17,304 nt of DNA from JAVBPB01 sp031549965 (GTDB lineage: Bacteria > Bacillota > Clostridia > Lachnospirales > Lachnospiraceae): the NCBI GenBank assembly GCA_031549965.1, contig JAVBPB010000097.1, positions 1 to 17,304 of the forward strand. Direction: 5' to 3'. Numbering within the stretch: position 1 is the stretch's first letter; the number at the start of each line of letters is the position of its first letter. A program made the position numbers and the translations under genes. Below, piece after piece: positions 1-6,750 of this stretch. The notes beneath the pieces were generated by a model. The model made no database searches, was not told the DNA's origin, and saw nothing but the letters and a program-made list of their open reading frames with translations.

Positions 1-34
1 AATATTATTACTATTATATATTCAGTATGGAATT

Positions 35-661
35 ATGGAAATTTATTATAAGTTGAAAAAAAATTTTATGAAATTTAATCTAATTAATTTTGATAAATTT
101 ATAGTAAAATTAAATAATTTAAAAAAATTTAAGGAAGAAAAAGAAAAGAAAAGAATAAAGAAAAGAAGTATACAGTTTGGGTTATTATTAATGTGCATTT
201 ATGTACTTATTTTATTCACATACAATAAGACAAATGAAAATTATGTTATTGCTGTTTCAAAATACATTGCAAGTTTTGGTGAATCTTTAAATTACTACAT
301 TGAGGGGGGAAAGTTTAGCATCCCTGAATTCGTATATCCTGAAAAAAATGACAAGGAGACAGCTAAAGCAATAATGAATAGTACAGAAGAAGTAGAAAAA
401 TCTAAAGATACAGAAAAAAAAGAAGAGACATGGAGTCATTACTATGTATTAAATGATGCAACTAGTTATGGTAATTTGCGTAGTGAACCAACCATGGAGA
501 ATGAAAAGAATATAATTTGTAGTATTAATAAAAAACATGTATTGGAATACTTAGAGGAAGAGGTAGCAGATGAAATGGGTAGAACATGGCTTCATGTGAG
601 AACAAAAGATGGTATTGAAGGATGGATTAGCAGTAAAATTTTAAAACAGTATGATAAATAG
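35..661 (+). CDS. membrane-anchored protein with C-terminal SH3b domain
   Basis: A 208-residue protein with a very basic N-terminus (about residues 30-45, rich in Lys and Glu), one hydrophobic segment at about 45-63, a low-complexity charged spacer to about 132, and a bacterial SH3-like domain at about 136-206. The SH3b hallmarks are the LRSEPT stretch (148-153) and the WLHVRTKDGIEGWIS run (185-199). Bacterial SH3 domains of this kind usually bind cell-wall peptides, so a membrane-tethered protein facing the wall is likely; no catalytic domain is present. The start is uncertain: there is no good ribosome binding site before 35, an alternative ATG lies at 68, and the frame stays open to the left edge of the window, so the true start could lie outside. 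No partner gene is visible and the specific role is unknown. Confidence 0.7.
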   Translation: MEIYYKLKKNFMKFNLINFDKFIVKLNNLKKFKEEKEKKRIKKRSIQFGLLLMCIYVLILFTYNKTNENYVIAVSKYIASFGESLNYYIEGGKFSIPEFVYPEKNDKETAKAIMNSTEEVEKSKDTEKKEETWSHYYVLNDATSYGNLRSEPTMENEKNIICSINKKHVLEYLEEEVADEMGRTWLHVRTKDGIEGWISSKILKQYDK

Positions 662-715
662 AAATAAAAATGAGAGTGATGGTATTTATTTCGAATATCC
701 TTTCAGTAAGCTATG

Positions 716-989
716 ATGAAAATTTATAATTCTGAAACATATGAAATTTTAAGAAATACTGAGAATACTCTATAGGCAGAGTCACCAGATTATATTGTAG
801 ATCAATTTTTTGAGGAAGAACAAATACTCTAGTAAACTGACCAAGCCTTTAATATTTTAATGAGTGTTAATTTATGCATATTATACTAATTTCAGATTTA
901 AGTATAAATCTACAGGGATTGAAAGTATAGTTCATGAAGAACAGCTTATGTATTTGACCAAGAATGGAGAGGGTATTTCTAAAAATTAA
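716..989 (+). pseudogene. possible decayed coding remnant
   Basis: The 662-985 gap carries protein-like but broken frames. From ATG 716 one frame reads MKIYNSETYEILRNTENTL, hits a stop, then continues with AESPDYIVDQFFEEEQIL before two more stops. Another frame, open from GTG 864 to TAA 989, reads FRFKYKSTGIESIVHEEQLM and ends GEGISKN (41 residues in all). Neither has a convincing ribosome binding site and neither was recognised. The pattern fits a small gene ruined by stops and frameshifts, as is common in mobile-element borders, but chance frames in AT-rich DNA cannot be excluded. Confidence 0.22.
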
Positions 990-1001
990 ACCCTCTTTTT
1001 T
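968..1001 (+). terminator. intrinsic terminator, plus strand
   Basis: AGAGGGT at 968-974 pairs perfectly with ACCCTCT at 990-996 across a 15-base loop and runs into six T residues. It would stop plus-strand transcription coming from the SH3-domain gene or the degenerate region. It overlaps the last codons of the convergent Fic gene. Read on the minus strand it has no T tract. Confidence 0.6.
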
Positions 1002-1723
1002 AAATAAACATATCTTTTTAATTCATCTATTAAATAATCACAAATTAAGTCAATCATATAGGAACTATCTTCCAATTCAGACCAAAGTTTAAAAGCTTCA
1101 TAATATTTGATTTTTTCTTTATGTTTAATATTGATTGGAACATAATCATGCTTCATTAATTCAAAGTTTAGTAATAGTCTGCCAGTACGACCGTTGCCAT
1201 CAATAAATGGGTGGATTGTTTCAAATTTTAAGTGAAAGATTGCTATTTTTTCTATTATGCTTTTTGAGTCATGTTTATACCAATCAATAAGTTCTTCCAT
1301 TTTAGGTTTTATCATATAAGGTTCTGATAATGTTGCATTTGAACCTAATATTCTAACAGGCAAGTTACGATACCTGCCTTTATCTTGTGGTCTATCCATT
1401 AGAACAAGACTATGAATATTTAATATTTCACTTTCAGTTAAGTCTTTTTTATTTTTTATTAAATCTTCAATATAGTAGTATGCGTCCTTATGACCTATTG
1501 CTGATAAATGAAAGTTTAAAGGTTTTTCAGCAATTGTAATATTCTCTTTTAGTAAGAGGGCTGTTTCTTCTAGGGTTAGGGTACTGCCTTCAATGGCATT
1601 ACTATCATAAGTGTATTCTATCATAAATTCTTCTGATAATCTTTCAAGTTCTCCGGGGGTAAGAGGCCTTAAAGTATTTAGGCTGTCTTTTAATAATTCA
1701 ATTGTTTTTATCTTTTCAATCAT
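986..1723 (-). CDS. class II Fic-domain protein (probable AMPylase)
   Basis: A 245-residue Fic protein. Fic enzymes transfer a nucleotide monophosphate, usually AMP from ATP, onto target proteins. The catalytic loop HPFIDGNGRTGR lies at residues 171-182 and matches HxFxDGNGRxxR in full, including the catalytic His171, the metal-binding Asp175 and the phosphate-binding Arg pair. An N-terminal Fic_N-like region contains SNAIEG (41-46), the class II inhibitory helix motif [S/T]xxxE[G/N] whose Glu45 is expected to block ATP binding, so the enzyme should be auto-inhibited until triggered. The ATG at 1723 follows an AGAGG ribosome binding site. It stands alone on its strand with its own promoter, between the SH3-domain gene and the recombinase, with no antitoxin gene nearby, as expected for a self-inhibited Fic. 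The target is unknown. Confidence 0.9.
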   Translation of the reverse strand: MIEKIKTIELLKDSLNTLRPLTPGELERLSEEFMIEYTYDSNAIEGSTLTLEETALLLKENITIAEKPLNFHLSAIGHKDAYYYIEDLIKNKKDLTESEILNIHSLVLMDRPQDKGRYRNLPVRILGSNATLSEPYMIKPKMEELIDWYKHDSKSIIEKIAIFHLKFETIHPFIDGNGRTGRLLLNFELMKHDYVPINIKHKEKIKYYEAFKLWSELEDSSYMIDLICDYLIDELKRYVYLKKRV

Positions 1724-1847
1724 ATCTAAACCTCTTTTCTATTTTTATGCCGAAGGGCACTTTTCTTTTTCTATAATTTGTATAAATTCACTTTACTGAA
1801 ATGAGGATTATTTATTGTGTAAAAGGATTTAAATTTTATCTAAGATT

Positions 1848-1876
1848 ATAATATCTGATATCATATGTAAAGTCAA
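1848..1876 (-). promoter_or_regulatory. sigma-A-type promoter for the Fic gene
   Basis: On the minus strand TTGACT (1876-1871) and TATTAT (1853-1848) are separated by 17 bases. This gives a leader of about 115 nt before the Fic start at 1723; the leader includes a small TGCC-CTTC-GGCA hairpin near 1750. Confidence 0.5.
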
Positions 1877-2171
1877 TAAAAAGACTATCTTGATTTTATC
1901 AAATATTGTAAATTTCGGATAAAAACCAACTTTAGAGGATAACTGTCATCTTAGATGATGTTAAAAGCCCTCAAATGACACAGTAATAGATATGTTTATA
2001 AGCATAACTATAAAAATATAAAAGAGTAACTTAATAAAGAAGACAAATATATTGTATTAGGAATTTAAATGTAGTGATTAGATTAAAATAAGATTATATG
2101 TACAAGTTGGTGTAGCATATACATAGTAATAATATTAAAGTTGCTAAAAATAAGCAGAAAGGCTTATATAT
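1877..2171. other. intergenic region between divergent Fic and recombinase units
   Basis: No gene is seen. Around 1938-1985 there is a small dyad, TCATC-TTA-GATGA, flanked by CTGTCAT and ATGACACAG, which could form an imperfect hairpin. A weak plus-strand promoter candidate, TTGGTG then TAATAT with 17-base spacing, begins near 2107. Since it lies next to a site-specific recombinase, regulator binding here is plausible, but nothing is decisive. Confidence 0.35.
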
Positions 2172-2375
2172 ATGTCTAAGGATCCACTACACTACACAAT
2201 CATACGTGAATATAAGAATATTTTTGGGATTAATGAATTAGTAAAACGTATTATAAGGTCACATATTAAAAATAATAATGATAACATGTTACAAATTAGT
2301 AATTATATAGTGACAAATAATCAACCAAAACACTCTAACCATGAGGTAAAAGACTATGAAAGACACAATGATTAA
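2172..2375 (+). CDS. small protein encoded ahead of and overlapping the recombinase
   Basis: A 67-residue basic protein, MSKDPLHYTIIREYKNIFGI at its start, with a predicted helical middle and a His/Asn-rich tail. The ribosome binding site is weak (AGAAAGG about 9 bases before ATG). It overlaps the start of the recombinase by 20 bases in another frame, which suggests translational coupling. Small genes in this position of clostridial serine-recombinase elements can encode recombination directionality factors or regulators, but no known family was recognised. No cysteines or clear DNA-binding motif are visible. It could also be only a short leader frame. Confidence 0.5.
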   Translation: MSKDPLHYTIIREYKNIFGINELVKRIIRSHIKNNNDNMLQISNYIVTNNQPKHSNHEVKDYERHND

Positions 2376-3999
2376 AGAATGTGGGAGTAACAATAAAAAA
2401 GCTTTTAAAGATAAAAAAGGAGTACCTACTGCTATATATATTCGTCTATCAAGGGAAGATGGAGATAAGACAGAAAGTCTTAGCATAGTCAATCAAAGAA
2501 TGCAATTGATAAATTATATTGATGAACATTGTGATTTAATTCTTTATAGATGCTATATTGACGATGGTTACACAGGTACTAATTTTGATAGACCAGCATT
2601 TAAAGAAATGATACAAGATATAGAAGAAAAGAAAGTAGGCTGTGTTATTGTAAAAGATCTATCAAGGCTTGGTAGAGAACTTGCCAAAACAACAGAATAC
2701 ATACAAGATTATTTTCCAAATAAAAAAGTACGTTTTATTGCAATTAGTGATTCAGTAGATAAAAATTATCTTGATTTTGATACAGGTGTTGATGTGATGA
2801 TAGATTTTAAAAATATGTTTAATGGTTTTTATCCAAAAGATATTGCAAGAAAAGTAAGAAGTACAATTCGGGCAAAACAAAATGATGGTCAGTTTATAGG
2901 TGCTTTTGCCTGTTATGGTTATAAAAAATCACTGGATAATCATAATAAGCTTATCATTGATGAATATCCTGCTATAATTGTCAGACGTATTTTTAATATG
3001 TATATAGAAGGTAAAGGTAAAAATACTATAGCTAAGATATTAAACGAGGAAAAAACACCTTGTCCATCTGAATATAAAAAGCAGTCAGGGCTTAATTATC
3101 ATAATGGTAACCGATTGGAAAGTACTTCTTACTGGACATATTCTACTATTGACCGTCTATTGCATAATGAATTTTATATTGGTAATATGGTACAAAATAA
3201 ATCAGCAAGGCAAGTATGTAAGAAAAAGGCGATTGCACTACCTAAAGATAAACATATCATTGTCAGAAACACCCATGAATCTATTATAGATATGGAAACA
3301 TGGGATAAAACACAAAATTTACTGAAAAGAAATACTAAGCAATTAAGCCTTGATAAAAGTATACATAAATTTGCAGGTTTCTTACAATGTGGAGATTGCG
3401 GCAGGTCTATGGTTAAAATAGTACGTGGAGGTGTTATCTGGTTTAATTGTGGAAGTTATAATAGGTATGGTAAACATATATGTTCTATTCATAGTATTAC
3501 TGCTGACGGATTAGAACAAATAATATTGCAGGACTTAAATGTCATTATGAAATCAATAGAAGATGTAGAAAAAATAATCGCAGATGAGCAAGCAATTAAG
3601 CATAGTACAGAGAAATATCATCTTGTAGATAGTAAAAAGTATGAAGCAGAATTAACTAAATTACAGAGAAAAAAAGAACAGGCTTATGAAGATTATTCTG
3701 ATGAGATAATTTCTAAAAAAGAATATTTGAAATTCAAAACTAAATATGAGTTGCAAATAGAACAAACGCAGAATAAAATAAAAATGATACATGAAACAAT
3801 GGAGGATAAACCAATAGTAGCTAATCCATGGATTGAAAAATTACTTCGATTAAAAAAATTAGAGGAACTAGATCGAGATATAATTGTAGAAATGATTTCT
3901 ATGATATATGTATATGAAAATAAGACTATTAAAATTGTTTATAATTTTTCTCACGAGTTAGATATACTATTAGCAGACTATTACCAGTCTGCTATATAG
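2356..3999 (+). CDS. large serine recombinase (TndX/SpoIVCA-type)
   Basis: A 547-residue site-specific recombinase that would integrate or excise the element through a covalent serine-DNA intermediate. The resolvase-type catalytic domain spans about 24-175: VPTAIYIRLSRED places the nucleophile at Ser32, and DLSRLGRE (101-108) is the second conserved block. A recombinase domain at about 185-300 follows (YGYKKSLDNHNKLIIDEYPA). Then comes a zinc-ribbon with Cys345, Cys348, Cys365 and Cys376 (LQCGDCGRSMV), and a long charged coiled-coil at about 405-480, as in large serine recombinases that use the coiled-coil to control integration versus excision. The length is close to TndX of Tn5397. The ATG at 2356 has GAGGT 8 bases upstream. 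All catalytic elements look intact, so it should be active. The gene ends 12 bases before the palindromic element border. Confidence 0.93.
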   Translation: MKDTMIKECGSNNKKAFKDKKGVPTAIYIRLSREDGDKTESLSIVNQRMQLINYIDEHCDLILYRCYIDDGYTGTNFDRPAFKEMIQDIEEKKVGCVIVKDLSRLGRELAKTTEYIQDYFPNKKVRFIAISDSVDKNYLDFDTGVDVMIDFKNMFNGFYPKDIARKVRSTIRAKQNDGQFIGAFACYGYKKSLDNHNKLIIDEYPAIIVRRIFNMYIEGKGKNTIAKILNEEKTPCPSEYKKQSGLNYHNGNRLESTSYWTYSTIDRLLHNEFYIGNMVQNKSARQVCKKKAIALPKDKHIIVRNTHESIIDMETWDKTQNLLKRNTKQLSLDKSIHKFAGFLQCGDCGRSMVKIVRGGVIWFNCGSYNRYGKHICSIHSITADGLEQIILQDLNVIMKSIEDVEKIIADEQAIKHSTEKYHLVDSKKYEAELTKLQRKKEQAYEDYSDEIISKKEYLKFKTKYELQIEQTQNKIKMIHETMEDKPIVANPWIEKLLRLKKLEELDRDIIVEMISMIYVYENKTIKIVYNFSHELDILLADYYQSAI

Positions 4000-4010
4000 T
4001 TCCATCAATA

Positions 4011-4034
4011 CTACATTCCCCTGGGGGAATGTAG
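4011..4034. repeat. perfect 24-bp palindrome at the element/host border
   Basis: CTACATTCCCC (4011-4021) and GGGGAATGTAG (4024-4034) are exact reverse complements around a TG dinucleotide. Serine recombinase attachment sites are inverted repeats around a 2-bp core, and this dyad sits exactly where the deacetylase frame (TGG GGG AAT, Trp-Gly-Asn) begins, so it may be the attR. It could instead be a hairpin at the end of the recombinase transcript, but no T tract follows. Confidence 0.6.
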
Positions 4035-4606
4035 ATACAACCCAGATATTGGATATTTTAAAAAAACACGATGTAAAGGTTACTTTCTTTATGACTGGTG
4101 AATGGGTAGATAAATACCCTGAAGTTGTAAAGGCAATACATGAAGCTGGTCATGATTTAGCAAATCATAGTGAAAATCATAAACAAATGACTACTCTTAA
4201 TTCATTAAAGTGTATTGATGAGATTATGAAAGTACATAAAAAGGTAAAAGAGCTTACGGGAGTAGATATGATTCTCTTTAGGCCACCATTTGGAGATTAT
4301 AATAATAATTTGATTCAAACTGCCAAAAGATGTAATTATTATACAATACAATGGGATGTAGATAGCCTTGATTGGAAAAACTATGGAAAAGAACAGCTTA
4401 TAAAAGCAGTCCTAGAACATAAAGCTCTTAGTAATGGTTCTATTATACTTATGCATAATGGTGCAAAGTATACTAAAGATGCCTTAGAGGAAATAATTGT
4501 TGGGCTTAAAGAAAAAGGCTTTGAGTTGATACCAATATCTCAGCTAATATATAAGGGTGAATATACTTTAGATCATCAGGGAAGACAGATTCCTAAAGGA
4601 AATTAA
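4022..4606 (+). pseudogene. 3' part of a polysaccharide deacetylase cut by the element
   Basis: NodB-fold polysaccharide deacetylase missing its N-terminus. In frame from about 4022 it reads WGNVDTTQILDILKKHDVKV; the family normally has SFDAAWGNEDT here, so the first motif with its metal-binding Asp is lost. The remaining motifs are intact: HSENH (metal His pair), RPPFGDYN, WDVDSLDW, and LMHNG. The frame runs back through a few element-derived codons to a TAG at about 3973. A TTG at 4049 would give 185 residues, but without motif 1 the product cannot be a normal metal-dependent deacetylase. Relatives are membrane-anchored or secreted enzymes that act on peptidoglycan or related glycans, several of them in sporulation. 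No ribosome binding site supports new translation. Excision of the element would restore the gene if the 5' half still exists to the left. Confidence 0.85.
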
Positions 4607-4721
4607 AAATGGATTTATTTTAAATATAGTTACCTTCAAAGTAAAGGAAATAAAGTGTAGCATACTATATAAATAAATGTCAAGGAATTTTTAATTTTGA
4701 ATATTGTATGGTAAAGTTGAG

Positions 4722-5050
4722 GTTACTATTCATAGATTTGTTGAGGTTGGTCTCGAAAAAGTCCTTAATGTAGGCTGTGAAATTTTTCAAATGAATATAA
4801 ACATATATGTGTACAATTGTTTGCCTTACCCTCGTTCAGCATATTTTTTACAAGCCTTTGCAAGCAAAGTCTTGACAAAACATAAATGCTTCCTCGGACG
4901 TTCTCTCGAAGTTTTAAAAGACAAAACATCTGCCGAACCGATGGGTCTGCACAATTGTACACATATATGTTCATATTCATTTGAAAAATTAATTTATGTA
5001 TTGAAGGACTTTTTCATTGACCTAATATTAATCAGGCCGTGAATAGTAAC
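4722..5050. mobile_element. MITE-like 329-bp inverted-repeat element with 8-bp target duplication
   Basis: Terminal inverted repeats GTTACTATTCA (4722-4732) and TGAATAGTAAC (5040-5050) are perfect. The direct repeat AAGTTGAG flanks them exactly, at 4714-4721 and 5051-5058, as a target-site duplication. Further in, GAAAAAGTCCTT (4755-4766) pairs with AAGGACTTTTTC (5004-5015), and a 40-bp inverted repeat follows, so the whole element can fold into one long hairpin. No transposase is encoded; the frames inside have no family resemblance and the same MNINIYVYNC-like peptide appears on both strands only because of the inverted repeat. It must have been moved in trans. An 8-bp duplication fits families such as IS66, ISL3 or IS256, but the parent was not identified. 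Confidence 0.85.
4781..4990. repeat. internal 40-bp inverted repeat of the MITE
   Basis: Arms 4781-4820 and 4951-4990 are reverse complements at 39 of 40 positions; the only mismatch lies in GAATATAAAC versus GAATATGAAC. The 130-base centre contains a CTTTGC-AA-GCAAAG dyad (4856-4869) and two direct copies of GACAAAACAT (4874-4883, 4920-4929). Confidence 0.9.
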
Positions 5051-5069
5051 AAGTTGAGTTATTCATATC

Positions 5070-5098
5070 TTGTACAAATAAATTTACTATGATATTAT
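5070..5098 (+). promoter_or_regulatory. candidate promoter for the methyltransferase-like gene
   Basis: TTGTAC (5070-5075), a 17-base spacer and TATTAT (5093-5098) lie just outside the right end of the MITE and about 65 bases before the start codon at 5164. Promoter and MITE are adjacent but do not overlap. Confidence 0.4.
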
Positions 5099-5163
5099 AA
5101 ACATATTGAGCAATGCAGTTATAGCGTAATTCATTATAATGATGTAGATAACAGGAGGAAATT

Positions 5164-6102
5164 ATGAGGAAGTTTTCCAAAGAAGAGTCAAAGAGAATTT
5201 TGCAGAATGAAATTTCTCCAGAAGAACTGTCCCAAAAATACGTAGAATATAGTAACGAAGTCTTGGATGAAGTTGCAAAATTAGGAAAAGAAGTTAGCTC
5301 AGATAACATAATAAATTTAATAAATAAATATAAAAGAAAATCTAATCTGGCACTTACTAAAATAAATGAAAGCAATGAGAATCAAAAAACCATAGATGCG
5401 TATCTTCCGGAAATTATAAAAGCCAGATTATTTTTATATTTAATAAATCAATTAAATATATTATCTAAAACAAACAAAGAAACAGGCAAAGTTAAGTTTA
5501 ATTTCTGGGATGGCTATATTCTTCAAAAACTATTATTTAAAAGGGATTTGGAGAGAAAGCCTGTTTCAGATTTTTGGTTTAAATTATTATGGAAATTTAT
5601 TACCAATAAGAAAATCTTAATGACTTTAGTAAACGAAAAAGGAATCTATTGCTTTTATTCAAAGAAGCTTTTAAGTAAAATTAAAAATATAGTTAATAAC
5701 GCCTACTGTGTTGAGGTGGCTGCCGGTGATGGCACATTGACTGGTTTTTTAAATAATACAGGTGTAAAATGCATAGCAACTGATGACTATAGCTGGAGTA
5801 ATTATATAAATTATAATAATAGTGTTGAAAAATTATCAGCAAAAGAAGCACTAAATAAATATAGACCAGAAGTAGTAATATGCTCTTGGTCACCTCCAAA
5901 CAATAATTTTGAAAAATATATTTTTCAATCAGACCATGTGAATACCTATATTGCAATAGGTACTAGAAATGGTGAATTTTCAGGTAATCATGGTGTATAT
6001 GAAAGTCAGACAAAATTTACAATGGAATTAGACGAAGAATTATCGGCTATGATTATCCCTCCTTCATTAGAAAATGCAGTATATATATTTAAAAGAAAAT
6101 AA
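5164..6102 (+). CDS. SAM-dependent methyltransferase-like protein, substrate unknown
   Basis: A 312-residue soluble protein with no signal peptide or membrane segment. A helical, lysine-rich N-terminal half (1-170) is followed by a Rossmann-like half: VEVAAGDGTLTGFL at 183-196 resembles the glycine-rich SAM-binding motif I of class I methyltransferases, CIATDD at 203-208 fits the acidic end of the second strand, and VVICSWSPPNN (237-247) fits the strand-4 catalytic loop, where many methyltransferases have a [D/N/S]PP[Y/F/W] motif. The pattern SWSPP without the usual aromatic makes the substrate class unclear. ATG at 5164 has a strong AGGAGG site 5 bases upstream. The maf gene follows after 55 bases, so the two are probably co-transcribed. 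The methyltransferase assignment rests on motif reading only. Confidence 0.7.
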   Translation: MRKFSKEESKRILQNEISPEELSQKYVEYSNEVLDEVAKLGKEVSSDNIINLINKYKRKSNLALTKINESNENQKTIDAYLPEIIKARLFLYLINQLNILSKTNKETGKVKFNFWDGYILQKLLFKRDLERKPVSDFWFKLLWKFITNKKILMTLVNEKGIYCFYSKKLLSKIKNIVNNAYCVEVAAGDGTLTGFLNNTGVKCIATDDYSWSNYINYNNSVEKLSAKEALNKYRPEVVICSWSPPNNNFEKYIFQSDHVNTYIAIGTRNGEFSGNHGVYESQTKFTMELDEELSAMIIPPSLENAVYIFKRK

Positions 6103-6157
6103 ACCACTATTTTATTAATTTTATTGGAGTAAAAGTAAATAAATTTTAGGAGAAATT

Positions 6158-6739
6158 ATGAGAATAATATTAGCATCAGGTTCACCTAGAAGGAAAGAAA
6201 TCTTTTCGGAACTAGTTAAAAAATTTGAAATTATTCCTGCAATAGGTGAGGAAGTTATAAGCAAAAATAGTCCTAGTGAGGTTGTAATGGAATTGTCACA
6301 CCAAAAAGCTATGGAAGTATATGGTATTGAGAAAAGTAAAAATTGTAATGAAGAGTTATTAATAATTGGAGCCGATACAGTTGTTTCTCTTAATGATAAA
6401 ATTATAGGAAAACCAAAAAATATAGAAGAGGCTTTTGAAATTATAAAGGAATTAAGTGGTAGAACCCACAAAGTATATACAGGTGTTACAATAATACATT
6501 TTAAAAACGATAATGAGGACATCGAAACATTTTTCTAGAGAACTTATGTATCAGTTGAAGAACTTTCCAATAAAGAAATTACAGAATATATAAAAACCAA
6601 TGAATCAATGGATAAAGCTGGTGGATATGCAATTCAGGGATTATTCAAAAAATATATTAAAAAAATTGATGGAGATTATTACAATGTTGTGGGTCTGCCG
6701 GTGGCAGGTTTGTGGAAGAGGATTAAACATAGAGTTTAA
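6158..6739 (+). pseudogene. maf: Maf-family nucleotide pyrophosphatase with in-frame amber stop
   Basis: Maf proteins hydrolyse non-canonical or canonical NTPs such as dTTP/UTP and are linked to septum control. The frame opens at ATG 6158 behind a good AGGAG site and shows LASGSPRRKE (5-14), GADTVV with the conserved Asp73, GKPK (84-87) and SGRTHKVYTGV (100-110). It is interrupted by TAG at 6536-6538, codon 127. In the same frame without any shift it continues with RTYVSVEELSNKEITEYI, DKAGGYAIQG and YYNVVGLPVAGL, all typical of the Maf C-terminus, to TAA at 6737-6739. Full length would be 193 codons, normal for the family. The stopped 126-residue product lacks the DKAG and VVGLP parts of the active site and is probably dead. 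A single GAG-to-TAG change would explain it (TFFERTYV expected). Sequencing error or suppression are alternatives. Confidence 0.9.
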
Positions 6740-6748
6740 TCCTCTTTT
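6716..6748 (+). terminator. strong hairpin terminator between maf and the VOC gene
   Basis: AAGAGGATTAAAC (6716-6728) pairs with GTTTAATCCTCTT (6734-6746) over 13 bp with a 5-base loop, followed by a short T run. The stem overlaps the last codons of maf and lies 3 bases beyond the end of the convergent VOC gene, so it probably serves both, more strongly on the plus strand. Confidence 0.8.
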
Positions 6749-6750
6749 AC

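Larger units (their letters stand above)
1..4022. mobile_element. right end of an integrated serine-recombinase element
   Basis: Inferred accessory block. A large serine recombinase gene ends at 3999, and 23 bases later the reading frame of a chromosomal-type polysaccharide deacetylase begins in mid-protein, just after where its first catalytic motif should be. In skin-type and SPbeta-type elements the serine recombinase likewise sits beside one attachment site inside a split host gene. The 5' half of the deacetylase is not found anywhere upstream in the window, so the other end of the element, if intact, lies to the left. Whether the SH3-domain and Fic genes are cargo or older host DNA cannot be decided here. 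The exact crossover is unknown; the border is placed in the palindrome at 4011-4034. Confidence 0.55.

Noticed and set aside
4049..4606. Deacetylase fragment as an intact 185-residue gene starting at TTG 4049
   Set aside because: Homologous sequence continues upstream to 4022 without a ribosome site, and the metal-binding motif 1 is missing, so it is a gene fragment.
4704..5042. Plus-strand 112-codon frame and a 71-codon minus-strand frame (4765-4980)
   Set aside because: Both lie inside the MITE; their shared N-terminal-like peptides come from the inverted repeat, and neither has a ribosome site or known family.
5028..6522. Minus-strand frames at 5028-5375, 5693-5956 and 6121-6522
   Set aside because: They lie opposite the methyltransferase-like gene and maf, with compositions typical of antisense AT-rich DNA.
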